Assembly: GCF_000014865.1 (NCBI RefSeq)
Contig: NC_008576.1
Location: 4,121,001 to 4,185,000 of the forward strand
Direction: 5' to 3'
Origin: Magnetococcus marinus MC-1
Lineage (GTDB): Bacteria; Pseudomonadota; Magnetococcia; Magnetococcales; Magnetococcaceae
Length of the DNA stretch: 64,000 nucleotides
Shown: positions 17,665 through 27,014 of the stretch, in pieces
Layout of the letters: the number at the start of each line of letters is the position of its first letter
Numbering within the stretch: the first letter of the stretch is position 1
Position numbers and translations under genes: made by a program
Notes under the pieces: generated by a model
Databases searched by the model: none
What the model was told of the DNA's origin: nothing
What the model saw: the letters and a program-made list of their open reading frames with translations, nothing else

Positions 17665-17694
17665 ATGGAATTCGGAAGAGTATCCGAATTCCAT
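17665..17694. repeat. perfect 12-bp-arm hairpin upstream of the AT-rich cassette
   Basis: ATGGAATTCGGA (17665-17676) and TCCGAATTCCAT (17683-17694) are exact complements around AGAGTA. GGAATTC repeats cluster here (also at about 17638 and 17649). It may be a REP-like target of the neighbouring element or a transcription stop. It lies 95 bp before the first cassette gene. Confidence 0.7.
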
Positions 17695-17789
17695 ATTGCA
17701 TATTGCTGGAAGATGAGTCAAATTGGTACCATGTAGTTCTGCATGTTTAGATGAGTTTTTTAATCAAAATTTACGAGTTTGAGGTCGCT

Positions 17790-18269
17790 ATGATTGCTGA
17801 AACCATTCACCCTGAAACTGGGGAAATAATAAAACTTAAACTTCCTGACCTGGATGCTGATGCTTTGAATAAGCTATTGAAAGAGTATGCAACTGATAAA
17901 CAAATCAAAAACAGCTTAGAGAAATTGCCTATACCAGCTGAAGCGAAAGCTTTCATGTTCAAATTCGCTAAATGCTCAATCACTGTGGGTAGCACCGTGA
18001 TTAACATTGGGAAGAAAATCTTGGAGACTGTTTTGACCCTGACAGGTAAATATCCCCATTCAACTTTCGGATTGATTTTTGCAGCTTTATTGACTTTCTT
18101 GATTAGCGTTATCCCAGGTATTGGCCCCATCCTATCGAGCTTCCTTGGCCCAGTTTTGATGCTCTTTGGCTTAGGAAGGGGAGTTTGGGAAGATCTAAAA
18201 AAAGATAATATCTCCTTGGCAGATTCAATTATCAAGAGCGCAGAAATTTTTGAGCCTCTTAAAGGGTAG
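17790..18269 (+). CDS. small unknown membrane protein, cassette gene 1
   Basis: A 159-residue protein. A hydrophilic N-terminus (IHPETGEIIKLKLPDLDADALNK) is followed by a hydrophobic hairpin near residues 90-135 (TFGLIFAALLTFLISVIPGIGPILSSFLGPVLMLFGLGRG), which looks like two closely spaced or re-entrant helices. GAGG lies six bases before the ATG at 17790; the frame opens earlier, at 17751, without an RBS. Its stop is close to the next gene, so translation is probably coupled. Codon use is visibly AT-richer than in the flanking core genes, consistent with horizontal transfer. No family was recognised. Confidence 0.75.
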   Translation: MIAETIHPETGEIIKLKLPDLDADALNKLLKEYATDKQIKNSLEKLPIPAEAKAFMFKFAKCSITVGSTVINIGKKILETVLTLTGKYPHSTFGLIFAALLTFLISVIPGIGPILSSFLGPVLMLFGLGRGVWEDLKKDNISLADSIIKSAEIFEPLKG

Positions 18270-18277
18270 TGTTGGCT

Positions 18278-19024
18278 ATGTCTATTAATCAGGAGATTGA
18301 GGATTTTTTTTCAACTTCTCAAGAGTCGGTTCTCGAAGAACCAGAAAAATTCAAAGCTCGCCTGAAGATTGGTTCTGAGTCATTCACGTACTTAAACAAG
18401 GCTGAAAATTTGAGCGATTTTTTGACTGTGCTGGGAGGAGGTGGCTTGGCCTCCGCTGGAGCAGCAACAGCCTGGTTTGGGTCTTTAGGGTTGGTTGGAC
18501 AATTGGGGCTTGCTGTAGGGGCTGTGTCTACCCCTGTCGGGTGTGTTACGCTTGCTGGAGTTGGGGGAGCTGCGGCAGTGTTTGGAGCTCAGCGCCTATT
18601 CAAATCTGTAAAAAAAGAGGCTATTTCTGAAGTTCCCAAATTCATTAATAGTCCTATTGATGTCTTGGCTGCATCAATCCTAAATATCTTTGCTCCCATA
18701 GCCCTCAAATTAGCTCATTCTGATGGAAACTATCGCGAGTCAGAACGCAAGGTCATACAAAGATATTTTATCAATGATTGGGGGTTCAATCGTTCATATC
18801 TTGTTGAGGCTTTAGCCGAAATGGAGAAAAACCTGGACAAGTATAGTTACGCTGTTCTCTCAGATAATTTGCGTGATCTTGAAAAAACTGGTGATCTGAA
18901 ATTTTCTGTTATGACAAAGGAAATTCTTACAATCGCTAAATCAGTCTGTAACGCTGATGGATTTATTCACGAGGCTGAAAAGAAAGATCTCCAAAACCTA
19001 ATGGCCGCATTTAAAGCTATATAG
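18278..19024 (+). CDS. TerB-like-domain membrane protein, cassette gene 2
   Basis: A 248-residue protein. Residues about 45-115 form a glycine/alanine-rich hydrophobic region (GGGGLASAGAATAWFGSLGL, CVTLAGVGGAAAVFGAQRLF) that is probably membrane-inserted. The C-terminal half resembles the TerB/DjlA alpha-helical fold, with two similar motifs: LAHSDGNYRESERKVIQRYF and AKSVCNADGFIHEAEKKDL. The acidic DG-x-x-xx-E pattern is where TerB proteins bind metal. The ATG at 18278 is preferred; a GTG at 18269 overlapping the previous stop is possible. TerB-like domains occur in stress and phage-related systems, but this gene's role is unknown. Confidence 0.7.
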   Translation: MSINQEIEDFFSTSQESVLEEPEKFKARLKIGSESFTYLNKAENLSDFLTVLGGGGLASAGAATAWFGSLGLVGQLGLAVGAVSTPVGCVTLAGVGGAAAVFGAQRLFKSVKKEAISEVPKFINSPIDVLAASILNIFAPIALKLAHSDGNYRESERKVIQRYFINDWGFNRSYLVEALAEMEKNLDKYSYAVLSDNLRDLEKTGDLKFSVMTKEILTIAKSVCNADGFIHEAEKKDLQNLMAAFKAI

Positions 19025-19066
19025 CAGGTGTTTTAACTGAAAACCCAGAAAAAAGCATGAGACAAG

Positions 19067-20860
19067 ATGCCGAATTTATCAAACCAACTAATTGTAAAGC
19101 TTATTGTACCCTCGGTTATCTTAGGTAATGTAATTTCAGTAACTGCTATTTACTATATTTCTCAAGAACAGGATCTTGGTGGCCTAAAGTTCATTGCATT
19201 GGCCGGGTGTTTTCTGTCTGCGATAGCAGCACTTTTTCTGAAAGAGGCGAGGAAAAGTGCTGAATATCACAAGATCCAATTAGAAATAATAAATAACCAG
19301 GAAAAACTTGCAGCGATTAAAGAAAAAGAATCGTATTTAAAAGAAGCTGTGGATGATTTGCAAAAGAAAGAATCTGCAATCAGAGATAAACTTGTTTTGC
19401 TACAACAATTTAAAGAGTTTAACGACGCAGATAAATTTCTACAAGAAGAGATTCATCAACAGTCTGAGCAAGATAAAGAGGTTTCAAAATTCATTGATGA
19501 AAAAATTCATGAGATTTTTGATAGAATTAAAACTGACTACTACACTAAAGACGGGCAATTTCAATGGGGTAGGATGGAGTATGAGTTAGTGTCCATAGCT
19601 CAACAAATAGCTAAAATTTATCACCCAGATGCAAAAAGCCCGATTTTAGAAACAAACATTGAAAAAACAGTTAGGGCATTTAATAGATTAAGCCTTCAAC
19701 TTCTTGTAATGCTTGACCAACTACCCTTCAATATGAAGGAAACATCACTGAGCGATTTTTATGCATACATTAAAAAAGGAGTGGCTTTTTATAAGGTTTA
19801 TAAAAAAGCAGAGCCCATTCTCTCCAAGGCAAAGTACGTCACTCCACTGCTTAGAATTTCCGCTGGTAGTCACCCACTGACTGCAGTGGCTTCAACTGTT
19901 GCTGCTGAAGCCGGGAAAGAGTTCATTAAACATAAAAAGGAAGCCATGGGGTTGGCTACATTAAGTGATTTGGTCAATATGGTAGGAGATCAAGTCGCTT
20001 ATCTCTATGGGCCTTCTGTCAGGTTTAGAGGGATTGAATGGCTGTTTTCCCTTGAACTCACAGAAATTTCCAAGGTGTTCCACCCCTTACCTCATAATGT
20101 CCTTTCTCAATCACTTCAGACGGTCTCTGGAATCTCTTTCAAAAGTGAATATGATCGTATCTATGTATACAGGCACTTAGCTGCGGGAAAAAGCCTTGTA
20201 TATAGCGTAGATGGAGCTTACCAGCTAAACCAAAGTGACAGAAGTGTTCTTGTAGAAAAGCTTGAATCTTTCATTAATGAGTCAGGCCTTTTGGCAGGGG
20301 AAGAGATTTACAACTCCAAGAAAACATTTGAATGGAGAAAGCAGTTATTTGATCGCTGCGGATCTAAACTCTCATTTAAAGCTGACTTTCAATCTGATAG
20401 TGATTTGAAGCAGGTTCTCCATACTGATTCACCTGTTGAAGCCGTAGATAGGAATCTTGCAAGTTTTATATTAAATCTGGTCCATATTTTACCTGATTTT
20501 ATTTATGATCACGTGTCTCTTCCTGATAATGCCATTTGCGACTATAAAAAATTCTGGATGGTAGGTGCGAAGGGGCGTCTTGAGCTAGTGGCTCAACATG
20601 GATCCGATGCCTTACATCACATTTGGCAATTTCAGGTTGACGATGATGAAATTGCACTAAACCGTGTCAAGCATACTGTGAGCGATGATTGTCATATCCT
20701 CGGAGGCAGATGGCTAATTGATATGCCAACATCAACACTGATTATGATAGAAGGCAAAATCGGTTATGTCTACGGGAACCATTTTAAAGCATTGATAAAG
20801 TGGAAGTCCGATATTGACTCCCTACGCGGATTTCAACCAGAAGTGGAGGAAAGTGAATGA
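19067..20860 (+). CDS. large membrane-anchored coiled-coil protein, cassette gene 3
   Basis: A 597-residue protein. Two N-terminal membrane helices (IVPSVILGNVISVTAIYYI and GLKFIALAGCFLSAIAALF) are followed by a long charged coiled coil at about residues 65-155 (KIQLEIINNQEKLAAIKEKE). The middle, ETNIEKTVRAFNRLSLQLL through EFIKHKKEA, is helical with a hydrophobic portion (HPLTAVASTVAAEAG). The C-terminal half is a mixed domain with no motif I know. The gene is AT-rich like its neighbours. The last codons overlap the start of the broken HEPN-like gene. Its function is unknown; anchoring, coiled coil and linkage to a TerB-like gene suggest one membrane complex. Confidence 0.75.
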   Translation: MPNLSNQLIVKLIVPSVILGNVISVTAIYYISQEQDLGGLKFIALAGCFLSAIAALFLKEARKSAEYHKIQLEIINNQEKLAAIKEKESYLKEAVDDLQKKESAIRDKLVLLQQFKEFNDADKFLQEEIHQQSEQDKEVSKFIDEKIHEIFDRIKTDYYTKDGQFQWGRMEYELVSIAQQIAKIYHPDAKSPILETNIEKTVRAFNRLSLQLLVMLDQLPFNMKETSLSDFYAYIKKGVAFYKVYKKAEPILSKAKYVTPLLRISAGSHPLTAVASTVAAEAGKEFIKHKKEAMGLATLSDLVNMVGDQVAYLYGPSVRFRGIEWLFSLELTEISKVFHPLPHNVLSQSLQTVSGISFKSEYDRIYVYRHLAAGKSLVYSVDGAYQLNQSDRSVLVEKLESFINESGLLAGEEIYNSKKTFEWRKQLFDRCGSKLSFKADFQSDSDLKQVLHTDSPVEAVDRNLASFILNLVHILPDFIYDHVSLPDNAICDYKKFWMVGAKGRLELVAQHGSDALHHIWQFQVDDDEIALNRVKHTVSDDCHILGGRWLIDMPTSTLIMIEGKIGYVYGNHFKALIKWKSDIDSLRGFQPEVEESE

Positions 20861-20978
20861 TTCCTCATCAAGAACTCAAAGAACGCCAAAGAGCTCTAAG
20901 GGGCCGTTTTCCTGAAGACTTAAATCTCCGTGTGCACAGAGGTCTTTGAGCTGGTTAAAACGGGCTGAGCAAGCAGGG
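20857..20978 (+). pseudogene. truncated HEPN-like gene fragment, cassette gene 4
   Basis: An ATG at 20857 overlaps the previous stop (ATGA) and has a strong GGAGG box, so it was a true, translationally coupled start. The product reads IPHQELKERQRALRGRF then PEDLNLRVHRG before a stop at 20947. Shifting frame there continues as LSWLKRAEQAG. RVHRxLSWLxRAEQ is the opening of a large family of Apea/HEPN-like proteins. The sequence then ends exactly where the element copy 3 begins (20979), so the rest has been lost. This identification rests on about 40 residues and on memory of the family. Confidence 0.55.
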
Positions 20979-21254
20979 AGTTCCAGGGACATACACTTAA
21001 TGAGCGATTAGGAGTGATTACAAATAATGGTGAGATTGGCAAGAGTGGTCATTCCAAGTGTAGCGCACCATGTTACGCAGAAGGGTAACCGCAGGCAGGA
21101 TATATTTTTTGAGGAATCCGATTATGAGGCCGATTTGAAAGATGTACGTGTTTGGTGTGAAGCTTGTGGTGTGGAGGTCTGAATCGGGACCAAAGTCAAA
21201 AATGAGTGTTGATCATGAATAAAGTGTATGTCCCCGGAATTCTCCCCGGAATTC
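20979..21254 (+). mobile_element. internally deleted RAYT element (MITE-like), copy 3
   Basis: The left end AGTTCCAGGGACATACACTT is followed by transposase codons 1-51 (start at about 21027) ending GGAGGTC-TGA, then by the distal AATCGGGACCAAAGTC segment and the right end AAAGTGTATGTCCCC with two CCCGGAATTC units. The internal junction is identical to that of copy 2a. Together the two deletion derivatives flank the AT-rich cassette. It cannot encode a transposase. Confidence 0.85.
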
Positions 21255-21438
21255 TATGGTTTGTGTACCGTAAAAGCCTGCTGGCACGACACAACGCCTT
21301 TTGTAGCGTACAGAATATCCACAAGCCTCGTTGCGGAGCGTGTTTTGAGTTCCAATATCCACACAGACCAATTTCGTGAGGTATCCTGAAGATTCTGGAC
21401 ACTTTTGTTTGGTATGATGCCCAAAAGGGGTGTTCATA
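21255..21438. other. no gene; IS3 left flank
   Basis: Nothing coding is seen. From about 21388 (GAAGATTCTGGACACTTTT) the sequence looks like the left end and leader of an IS3-group element leading into the orfA remnant. Confidence 0.35.
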
Positions 21439-21741
21439 ATGAAAAAGGCTCAGAGTTACACATCGGAATTCCGCAGCGAAGCGGTCAAATTGGTTTTGGA
21501 GTAAGGGCTTACGCTGGAGTTGGCAGCTGAAAGGCTCGCCATCCCCAAGAGCACCCTGTCGAATTGGACATCCGCCGCCAGGACGCATGGTAAGGAGATG
21601 CTAGGAGGCAGATCTGTTTCTGATCTTGAGGCGGAAATTACACGATTACGCAAAGAGTTAAAGCAGGTCCGAGAAGAGCGTGACGTGATAAAAAAGGCCA
21701 CTGCGTACTTTGCCAAGGAGACGCTGCAAAATACTATATAA
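21439..21741 (+). pseudogene. IS3-family transposase orfA remnant
   Basis: The frame from 21439 reads KKAQSYTSEFRSEAVKLVLE, then an in-frame TAA at 21502-21504, then LTLELAAERLAIPKSTLSNW and a leucine-zipper-like end (DLEAEITRLRKELKQVREER, IKKATAYFAKE). This is the helix-turn-helix plus zipper of IS3 OrfA (InsE/Tnp_1 type). The orfB reading frame that should follow is absent; the sequence passes straight into a tandem repeat and the glycosyltransferase 3' end. The element is therefore a dead fragment. Confidence 0.85.
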
Positions 21742-21752
21742 AAATAGATTCG

Positions 21753-21820
21753 CGCCATCCACCAGGAGCGAGTTACTTGCCCACCACGCCATCCACTAGG
21801 AGCGTGTTACTTGCCCACCA
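21753..21820. repeat. 34-bp tandem repeat copying the glycosyltransferase 3' end
   Basis: Units 21753-21786 and 21787-21820 differ by two bases and start CGCCATCCAC; a third start (CGCCATCCAT) begins at 21821 in the gene itself. The unit includes the stop-codon region of the gene ending at 21807. It probably arose when the IS3 fragment was inserted or lost. Confidence 0.8.
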
Positions 21821-23057
21821 CGCCATCCATCAGCGCGGCCAACTCGCCCGTTAAAGCGTGCCGGGAATAACGGGCTACCACCGCTGGCTTGGCCCGCTCA
21901 ACCGCGCCGCTACGTACCTGCTCCACAAACGCCGGTAATGCATTCTCCTGGGCCGTGGCATCGTGCAACGACCATATGCTGCTCAACCCCGCCGCTCGCA
22001 TCAAATCCGCCGCATCCCCTTGAACATCCCCCAACGCCAAAATAGGCTTGCCCATGCGCAAATACTCAAACAACTTGGCCGGAATCAGATCATTAAAATG
22101 GGCCCCTTGCAACAACAACAGCGCATCCACCTGCGCCATCTCCTCCAGAGCCTGCGCATAGGGCAGCGTAGGGGCCAACCGCACCATGCTACGCAACCCA
22201 TTTTGATCAATCTGCTGCTGAAGATACTCCTCCATTCCACTGCCCCGAAAGGTGATCTGCAAAGTCTCCGGACCCACCACCCCCAAACGGTGCAACCGCC
22301 CCAAAACCTCCAATAACGTAACCGGGTCTCGCTCATCCTGACCCGGATAGATAATACCACTATGCAGCAGATGCACCGGCTTTTCCGGATCTGCTACCCT
22401 GGCCAAAGGCAAACCCTGAAAATTCTCTTCATCAAAACCGTTGGCGATCACCTGAATCTTATCCGGATCCATATAGGGATAACGTTCCCTGTATAACCGC
22501 TGTATGCCCGGCGTCGTCACCACCACCCGGTTGGCACTGCTGATATGGCGCGCCTCTAACGTGCCAAACAGCTCACGCTGACGCGGATGCGCGGGAAAGG
22601 TCGCGTTGAGCTGACAATCCCGAAAATCCGCCACCCATGGCACCCCACTAATCAGGCTTAAACTATGGGCAATACGGTGACAGGTGGCAATGGGATAGGT
22701 GGCCCAAATCAAATCCGGTTGATCGCGCTGAATGATGCGCAAACCCCGCCAAATGGCAGGCCAGCGCCAACTACGCCAACGGTCAGGACGCGCCGTAAAA
22801 CCAAAATAGCGCCCCGCAATCGCTAAATGACGGGTGGCATCCAGCGCAAAACTACGGTACACCGGCACCTGTGGGGGAATCTCCACCAACTGCTCCGGTG
22901 TGGTTTGCGCATAGCTGCGGGCATGGGCCGATAAAACAATGGGCTGCCAACCATAATCGGGCAGATAACGGCAAAATTTTAAGGCCCGCTGGGTGCCGCT
23001 ATAACCCATGGCAGGTGGAAAATGGAAGGCGATCATCAGCACGCGTTTGCCCATCAT
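21807..23057 (-). CDS. glycosyltransferase, GT4-like
   Basis: A 416-residue GT-B transferase. The N-terminal strand and loop KRVLMIAFHFPPAMGYSGTQR is typical of group-1 enzymes. WVADFRDCQ lies mid-protein, KIQVIANGFDEENF marks the domain boundary, and the donor site includes LLHSGIIYPGQDERDP, FRGSGMEEYL and AKLFEYLRMGKPILALG. It should act on the cytoplasmic face in cell-surface glycan assembly. The start at 23057 has GGAGGGG upstream; the frame continues to 23168 over the secA terminator region, which is unlikely to be coding. The 3' end is duplicated in the adjacent 34-bp repeat but the gene itself looks intact. Confidence 0.85.
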   Translation of the reverse strand: MMGKRVLMIAFHFPPAMGYSGTQRALKFCRYLPDYGWQPIVLSAHARSYAQTTPEQLVEIPPQVPVYRSFALDATRHLAIAGRYFGFTARPDRWRSWRWPAIWRGLRIIQRDQPDLIWATYPIATCHRIAHSLSLISGVPWVADFRDCQLNATFPAHPRQRELFGTLEARHISSANRVVVTTPGIQRLYRERYPYMDPDKIQVIANGFDEENFQGLPLARVADPEKPVHLLHSGIIYPGQDERDPVTLLEVLGRLHRLGVVGPETLQITFRGSGMEEYLQQQIDQNGLRSMVRLAPTLPYAQALEEMAQVDALLLLQGAHFNDLIPAKLFEYLRMGKPILALGDVQGDAADLMRAAGLSSIWSLHDATAQENALPAFVEQVRSGAVERAKPAVVARYSRHALTGELAALMDGVVGK

Positions 23058-23094
23058 CGCCCCTCCCCTTGCGCGGTCCACTGGGTAAAGAAAT

Positions 23095-23119
23095 CCCGCA
23101 TCCCCATAAGGGATGCGGG
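23095..23119 (-). terminator. hairpin downstream of secA
   Basis: CCCGCATCCC (23095-23104) pairs perfectly with GGGATGCGGG (23110-23119); on the minus strand it is followed by ATTTCTTT. It lies between the secA stop (23244) and the next start (23057). Confidence 0.65.
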
Positions 23120-23243
23120 CTCTGCTTGCTGGTAGGGGTTCGGGGCCCCTGCCAGCCGGCTCGCCCACCCTGTGCCAGCAGATATGGGGCGCTCCGCATG
23201 CTTAGATCCCGCGTGCTGCCTGCTCATACCCAAACAAGCAAGC

Positions 23244-25949
23244 CTAACTGAGTTTACCACAACACTGCTTATACTTCTTACCACTTCCACAGGGGCACGC
23301 TTGATTGCGCCCAACCTTCTCCCCATCCCGCTTAAAAGGAAGATGGGGGGCACCCTCACTGGATGGACCCTCACCCTCCCCCCCCCAACTGCCACTCTCG
23401 GGATGGTTAAGACTCATCTGCTGATTACGCGCCTCGGCCAGCTCCGCCTCATAGGCGGCCACCTCTTCCGGTTGCTGCACCTCTACCTTGCCCAAAAACT
23501 CAATGGCCTCTTCACGGATGCGTTGCAGCAGCATGCTGAATAACTGAAAGGCCTCGCGCTTATATTCGTTCAACGGGTCCTTCTGGGCATAACCACGCAG
23601 ATGAATGCCCTCTTTTAAATGGTCCATGTTGAGCAAATGCTCTTTCCACAGCGTATCAAGCACCTGCAACATGATGGATTTTTCCAAATAACGCATCAAG
23701 GGCGGGCCTAAACGGGCCTCGCGGGCCTCACTATAGGCTTTCACGGCGGCCATGGCGCGCTCCTTGGCAACCAGATGCGTGACCCCCTCTTCATGCTTCC
23801 ACGACTCCACATTCAGGTCCAGATTAAACTGGTTGAGCATCGCCTCTCTAAAGCCTTTGGCGTCCCACTCTTCAGGGTAAACATCTTCCCCGAGGTGACT
23901 ATCCACCAAAGCATGGACCACCTCTTCCCGGATTTCGTCGATGAAATCACGAATATCCTCGTTCTCCATCAACTCCTTACGCTGATCGTAGATCACCTTG
24001 CGCTGCTCATTCATGACATCATCAAATTTGAGCAGGTTTTTACGAATGTCAAAGTTGCGACCCTCAACCTTTTTCTGGGCCGACTCCACCGCTTTATTGA
24101 TCCAGGGGTGCACAATGGCCTCGCCATCCTGCAAGCCCAGTTTTTTCAACATGCCATCCATGCGCTCCGAACCAAAGATGCGCATAAGATCATCCTGCAA
24201 GCTCAGGTAGAAGCCGCTCGAACCCGGATCACCCTGACGCCCGGCCCGGCCCCGCAACTGGTTGTCAATGCGGCGGGATTCATGCCGCTCGGTACCAATA
24301 ATGTGCAGACCGCCCGAAGCCAGCACCAGCGCTTTATCCTGCTCATACTCGGTGCGGATCTGAATTTCCTGCTGGGTGCGCTCGGCTGGGCTCGCCTCGG
24401 GATCGATCTCTTTTTTCAGGCGCATCTCCAAGTTGCCGCCCAACTGAATATCGGTACCACGACCGGCCATGTTGGTGGCGATGGTCACGGCCCGGGGGCG
24501 TCCCGCTTGGGCGACAATTTCCGCCTCGCGCTCATGGTGTTTGGCGTTCAGAATCTCGTGGGGGATCTTCAGCTTTTTCAAAAAGTGCGAGACCATCTCC
24601 GATTTTTCAATGGAGACCGTCCCCACCAGCACTGGCTGGCCCTTTTCATAACTGACCTTAATATCTTCGGCCACCGCTTTGAGCTTCTCTTCCAAGGTGC
24701 GGAACACCATATCGTCGCGGTCGATGCGCACCATATCCCGGTTGGTGGGGATAATCACCACCTCCAGATTATAGATGGATTGGAACTCCGCCGCCTCTGT
24801 ATCGGCGGTACCGGTCATGCCCGCCAGTTTGTTATAAAGACGGAATAGGTTCTGGAAGGTAATCGAAGCAAGGGTTTGGGACTCGTTTTGAATCACCACC
24901 TGCTCTTTGGCCTCCAACGCTTGGTGCAGACCGTCCGAGTAACGACGTCCCGGCATCATGCGTCCCGTAAATTCGTCAATAATGACCACTTGGCCATCTT
25001 TAACAATATAGTCCCGGTCCACCTCAAACATGGCGTGGGCCTTGAGGGCTTGGTTAACGTGGTGCACCATCTCGATATTGTGCAGATCGTACAGATCCCC
25101 GTCACGCAGCAGCCCCGCTTGGCGCATGAGCTGTTCAATCTGCTCATTGCCCTCTTCGGTAAAGGTAACGGAGCGCTGTTTTTCGTCCAAAGTATAGTGC
25201 CGCTCTTTTTCCAACTGAGGAATAAGCCGATCCACTTTATAATATTTATCGGTGCTGTCTTCGGTGGGGCCGGAGATAATCAAGGGGGTACGGGCTTCAT
25301 CCACCAAGATTGAATCCACCTCGTCCACGATGGCATAGTTCAGGGGGCGCTGCACCATCTCTTCCAGTGAAAACTTCATATTATCCCGCAGATAATCGAA
25401 GCCAAACTCATTGTTGGTACCATAGGTAATGTCGGCATTGTAGGCCGCTTTACGCTGTTGGTCCTCGATACCGTGAATAATGACCCCCACGCTCAACCCT
25501 AAAAACTGATAGAGCTTACCCATCCACTCCGCATCGCGGCGGGCCAGATAGTCGTTGACCGTCACCAGATGCGCACCCTTGCCACTCAGTGCGTTCAGAT
25601 AGAGCGACAGGGTAGCCACCAGGGTTTTACCCTCACCGGTTTTCATCTCAGAGATTTTACCCTGATGCAGCACAATGCCACCAATAAGCTGCACATCGTA
25701 GTGACGCATACCCAGCACACGTTTACTGCCCTCGCGCACCACCGCAAAGGCTTCTGGCAGCAGATCATCCAGGGTTTCCCCTTTCTCCAGGCGTGCCTTA
25801 AATGCATAGGTCATGGCGGTCAGCTCAGAATCGCTGAGCGCTTCATACTCTGCCTCCAAGCCATTGATACGGTCCACCAGCGGTTGCAAAGAGCGCAGGT
25901 AGCGGTCATTTCGGGAGCCAAATAGTTTACGGGCAATTGCGGAGAACAT
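23244..25949 (-). CDS. secA: preprotein translocase ATPase SecA
   Basis: A 901-residue motor protein that drives proteins through SecYEG, the normal length for the family. It starts [19 protein letters not shown]. The Walker A is [15 protein letters not shown]-like [17 protein letters not shown] follows, and helicase motifs [12 protein letters not shown] and [20 protein letters not shown] are intact. The C-terminal zinc site is [14 protein letters not shown]. The ATG at 25949 matches the family start; the frame runs upstream to 26096 without homology. It appears monocistronic, bounded by a terminator on each side. Confidence 0.98.
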   Translation of the reverse strand: MFSAIARKLFGSRNDRYLRSLQPLVDRINGLEAEYEALSDSELTAMTYAFKARLEKGETLDDLLPEAFAVVREGSKRVLGMRHYDVQLIGGIVLHQGKISEMKTGEGKTLVATLSLYLNALSGKGAHLVTVNDYLARRDAEWMGKLYQFLGLSVGVIIHGIEDQQRKAAYNADITYGTNNEFGFDYLRDNMKFSLEEMVQRPLNYAIVDEVDSILVDEARTPLIISGPTEDSTDKYYKVDRLIPQLEKERHYTLDEKQRSVTFTEEGNEQIEQLMRQAGLLRDGDLYDLHNIEMVHHVNQALKAHAMFEVDRDYIVKDGQVVIIDEFTGRMMPGRRYSDGLHQALEAKEQVVIQNESQTLASITFQNLFRLYNKLAGMTGTADTEAAEFQSIYNLEVVIIPTNRDMVRIDRDDMVFRTLEEKLKAVAEDIKVSYEKGQPVLVGTVSIEKSEMVSHFLKKLKIPHEILNAKHHEREAEIVAQAGRPRAVTIATNMAGRGTDIQLGGNLEMRLKKEIDPEASPAERTQQEIQIRTEYEQDKALVLASGGLHIIGTERHESRRIDNQLRGRAGRQGDPGSSGFYLSLQDDLMRIFGSERMDGMLKKLGLQDGEAIVHPWINKAVESAQKKVEGRNFDIRKNLLKFDDVMNEQRKVIYDQRKELMENEDIRDFIDEIREEVVHALVDSHLGEDVYPEEWDAKGFREAMLNQFNLDLNVESWKHEEGVTHLVAKERAMAAVKAYSEAREARLGPPLMRYLEKSIMLQVLDTLWKEHLLNMDHLKEGIHLRGYAQKDPLNEYKREAFQLFSMLLQRIREEAIEFLGKVEVQQPEEVAAYEAELAEARNQQMSLNHPESGSWGGEGEGPSSEGAPHLPFKRDGEKVGRNQACPCGSGKKYKQCCGKLS

Positions 25950-26156
25950 GAGTCGTCTCTTTATCTTTCCATTTAGTTGCAGCAAACCGAACCCTGATGA
26001 TCGGCTCAAACCGCACGGGTGAAGAGGATTCTTATAGCACGTGCCGCACCCAAGGTACAATCCAAGGCCGCCTAAAAGCGGCACAAGGGGGGGCATAAAC
26101 CTGCTTTTTCCATTTTGTGTGTCAACTTAGACGACGCAACTAGGTTGCCCAAGCAC

Positions 26157-26185
26157 AAAAAAGGTGCCTCCCAAGGGGGGCACCT
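26157..26185 (-). terminator. Rho-independent terminator of the SPOR lipoprotein gene
   Basis: Read on the minus strand, GGTGCC-type arms (26163-26172 and 26175-26184) are followed by a T6 run (26157-26162). It lies about 40 bp after the stop at 26223. Confidence 0.85.
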
Positions 26186-26222
26186 CTGTGTCTGTTATTC
26201 GATTAAGAGCGATAACCGCCGG

Positions 26223-27014
26223 TCACTCCATGACCAGCTTGGTATCCACCCCTTCCTCTTTTAGCACACGGGCTGCCCAATCGGCTTCGGCACGGTAAGG
26301 AAAAGGCCCCGCCCGCACCCGGGTAAATTGGGTCCCCCGCAGTGCCAAGGGTTGCGACTCCACCGGAATACCCATCTGCTGCACGCGCCGCTTCAGGCGG
26401 TCGGCATTGAGCTGGTGGGCGTAGCTCCCCAACTCCACATAATAGAGTTCACCCTTGGCAAGGGGGGGGGCCGACTCCACCTGTTTGGGTTTGGCATGCA
26501 CCATGGTGCGTTTTACCGCTGGAACCTCATAGGAGGGCTCCGCACCTTCTTCATGAGACGCTGGAGCAGCATACTCCGGCGCTACAGGCGCATAGGTTGG
26601 CGCAGCATACTCCGGCGCTACGGGCGCATGCGCTGGGGCAGGTGGTGCGATGGCTGGAGCGGGGGGGACAGCCTCAACGATTTGTGGCTCGGGAATCCTC
26701 TCCTGGGTTCCATTGACGGCCTGACCCTGGGGCATGACCACCTCACCCACCGGGGGATGGCGGAGCGGGGGGGCGCTCTGCACCTCCACTTGCTCTGGCA
26801 CCACTAAGGGCGCAGGATCCAGCATCTCTTCGACGGGTTGCTCGGGTTTGGCACGTTTTTGTTCTGCCAATGCCTCCCGTTGATCACTGGGTGTGCTATA
26901 GTGAATAGGGTATTCATGAATAGGGCTGGAACAGCCTGACATACCCAACAGCCCCAAACTCACGATCCAACCAGTGGCATAGTGCCAACGGTGGTGAAAC
27001 TGAAACAGCCCCAT
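26223..27014 (-). CDS. SPOR-domain lipoprotein (RlpA/DamX-like peptidoglycan binder)
   Basis: A 263-residue envelope protein. The signal region ends in a lipobox (LLGMSGC), so it is lipidated. A long Pro/Ala/Glu-rich linker with a repeated APVAPEYAAP unit follows. Residues about 190-263 form a SPOR domain (YYVELGSYAHQLNADRLKRR, FTRVRAGPFPYRAEADWAAR), which binds denuded glycan at the division septum. The start at 27014 has GGAG seven bases upstream; a longer frame to 27107 has no signal logic. It is divergent from the small lipoprotein gene. Confidence 0.85.
   Translation of the reverse strand: MGLFQFHHRWHYATGWIVSLGLLGMSGCSSPIHEYPIHYSTPSDQREALAEQKRAKPEQPVEEMLDPAPLVVPEQVEVQSAPPLRHPPVGEVVMPQGQAVNGTQERIPEPQIVEAVPPAPAIAPPAPAHAPVAPEYAAPTYAPVAPEYAAPASHEEGAEPSYEVPAVKRTMVHAKPKQVESAPPLAKGELYYVELGSYAHQLNADRLKRRVQQMGIPVESQPLALRGTQFTRVRAGPFPYRAEADWAARVLKEEGVDTKLVME

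Noticed and set aside
15271-21254. CRISPR array
   Set aside because: The repeats are long, few and belong to transposase-derived elements, with no regular spacers.
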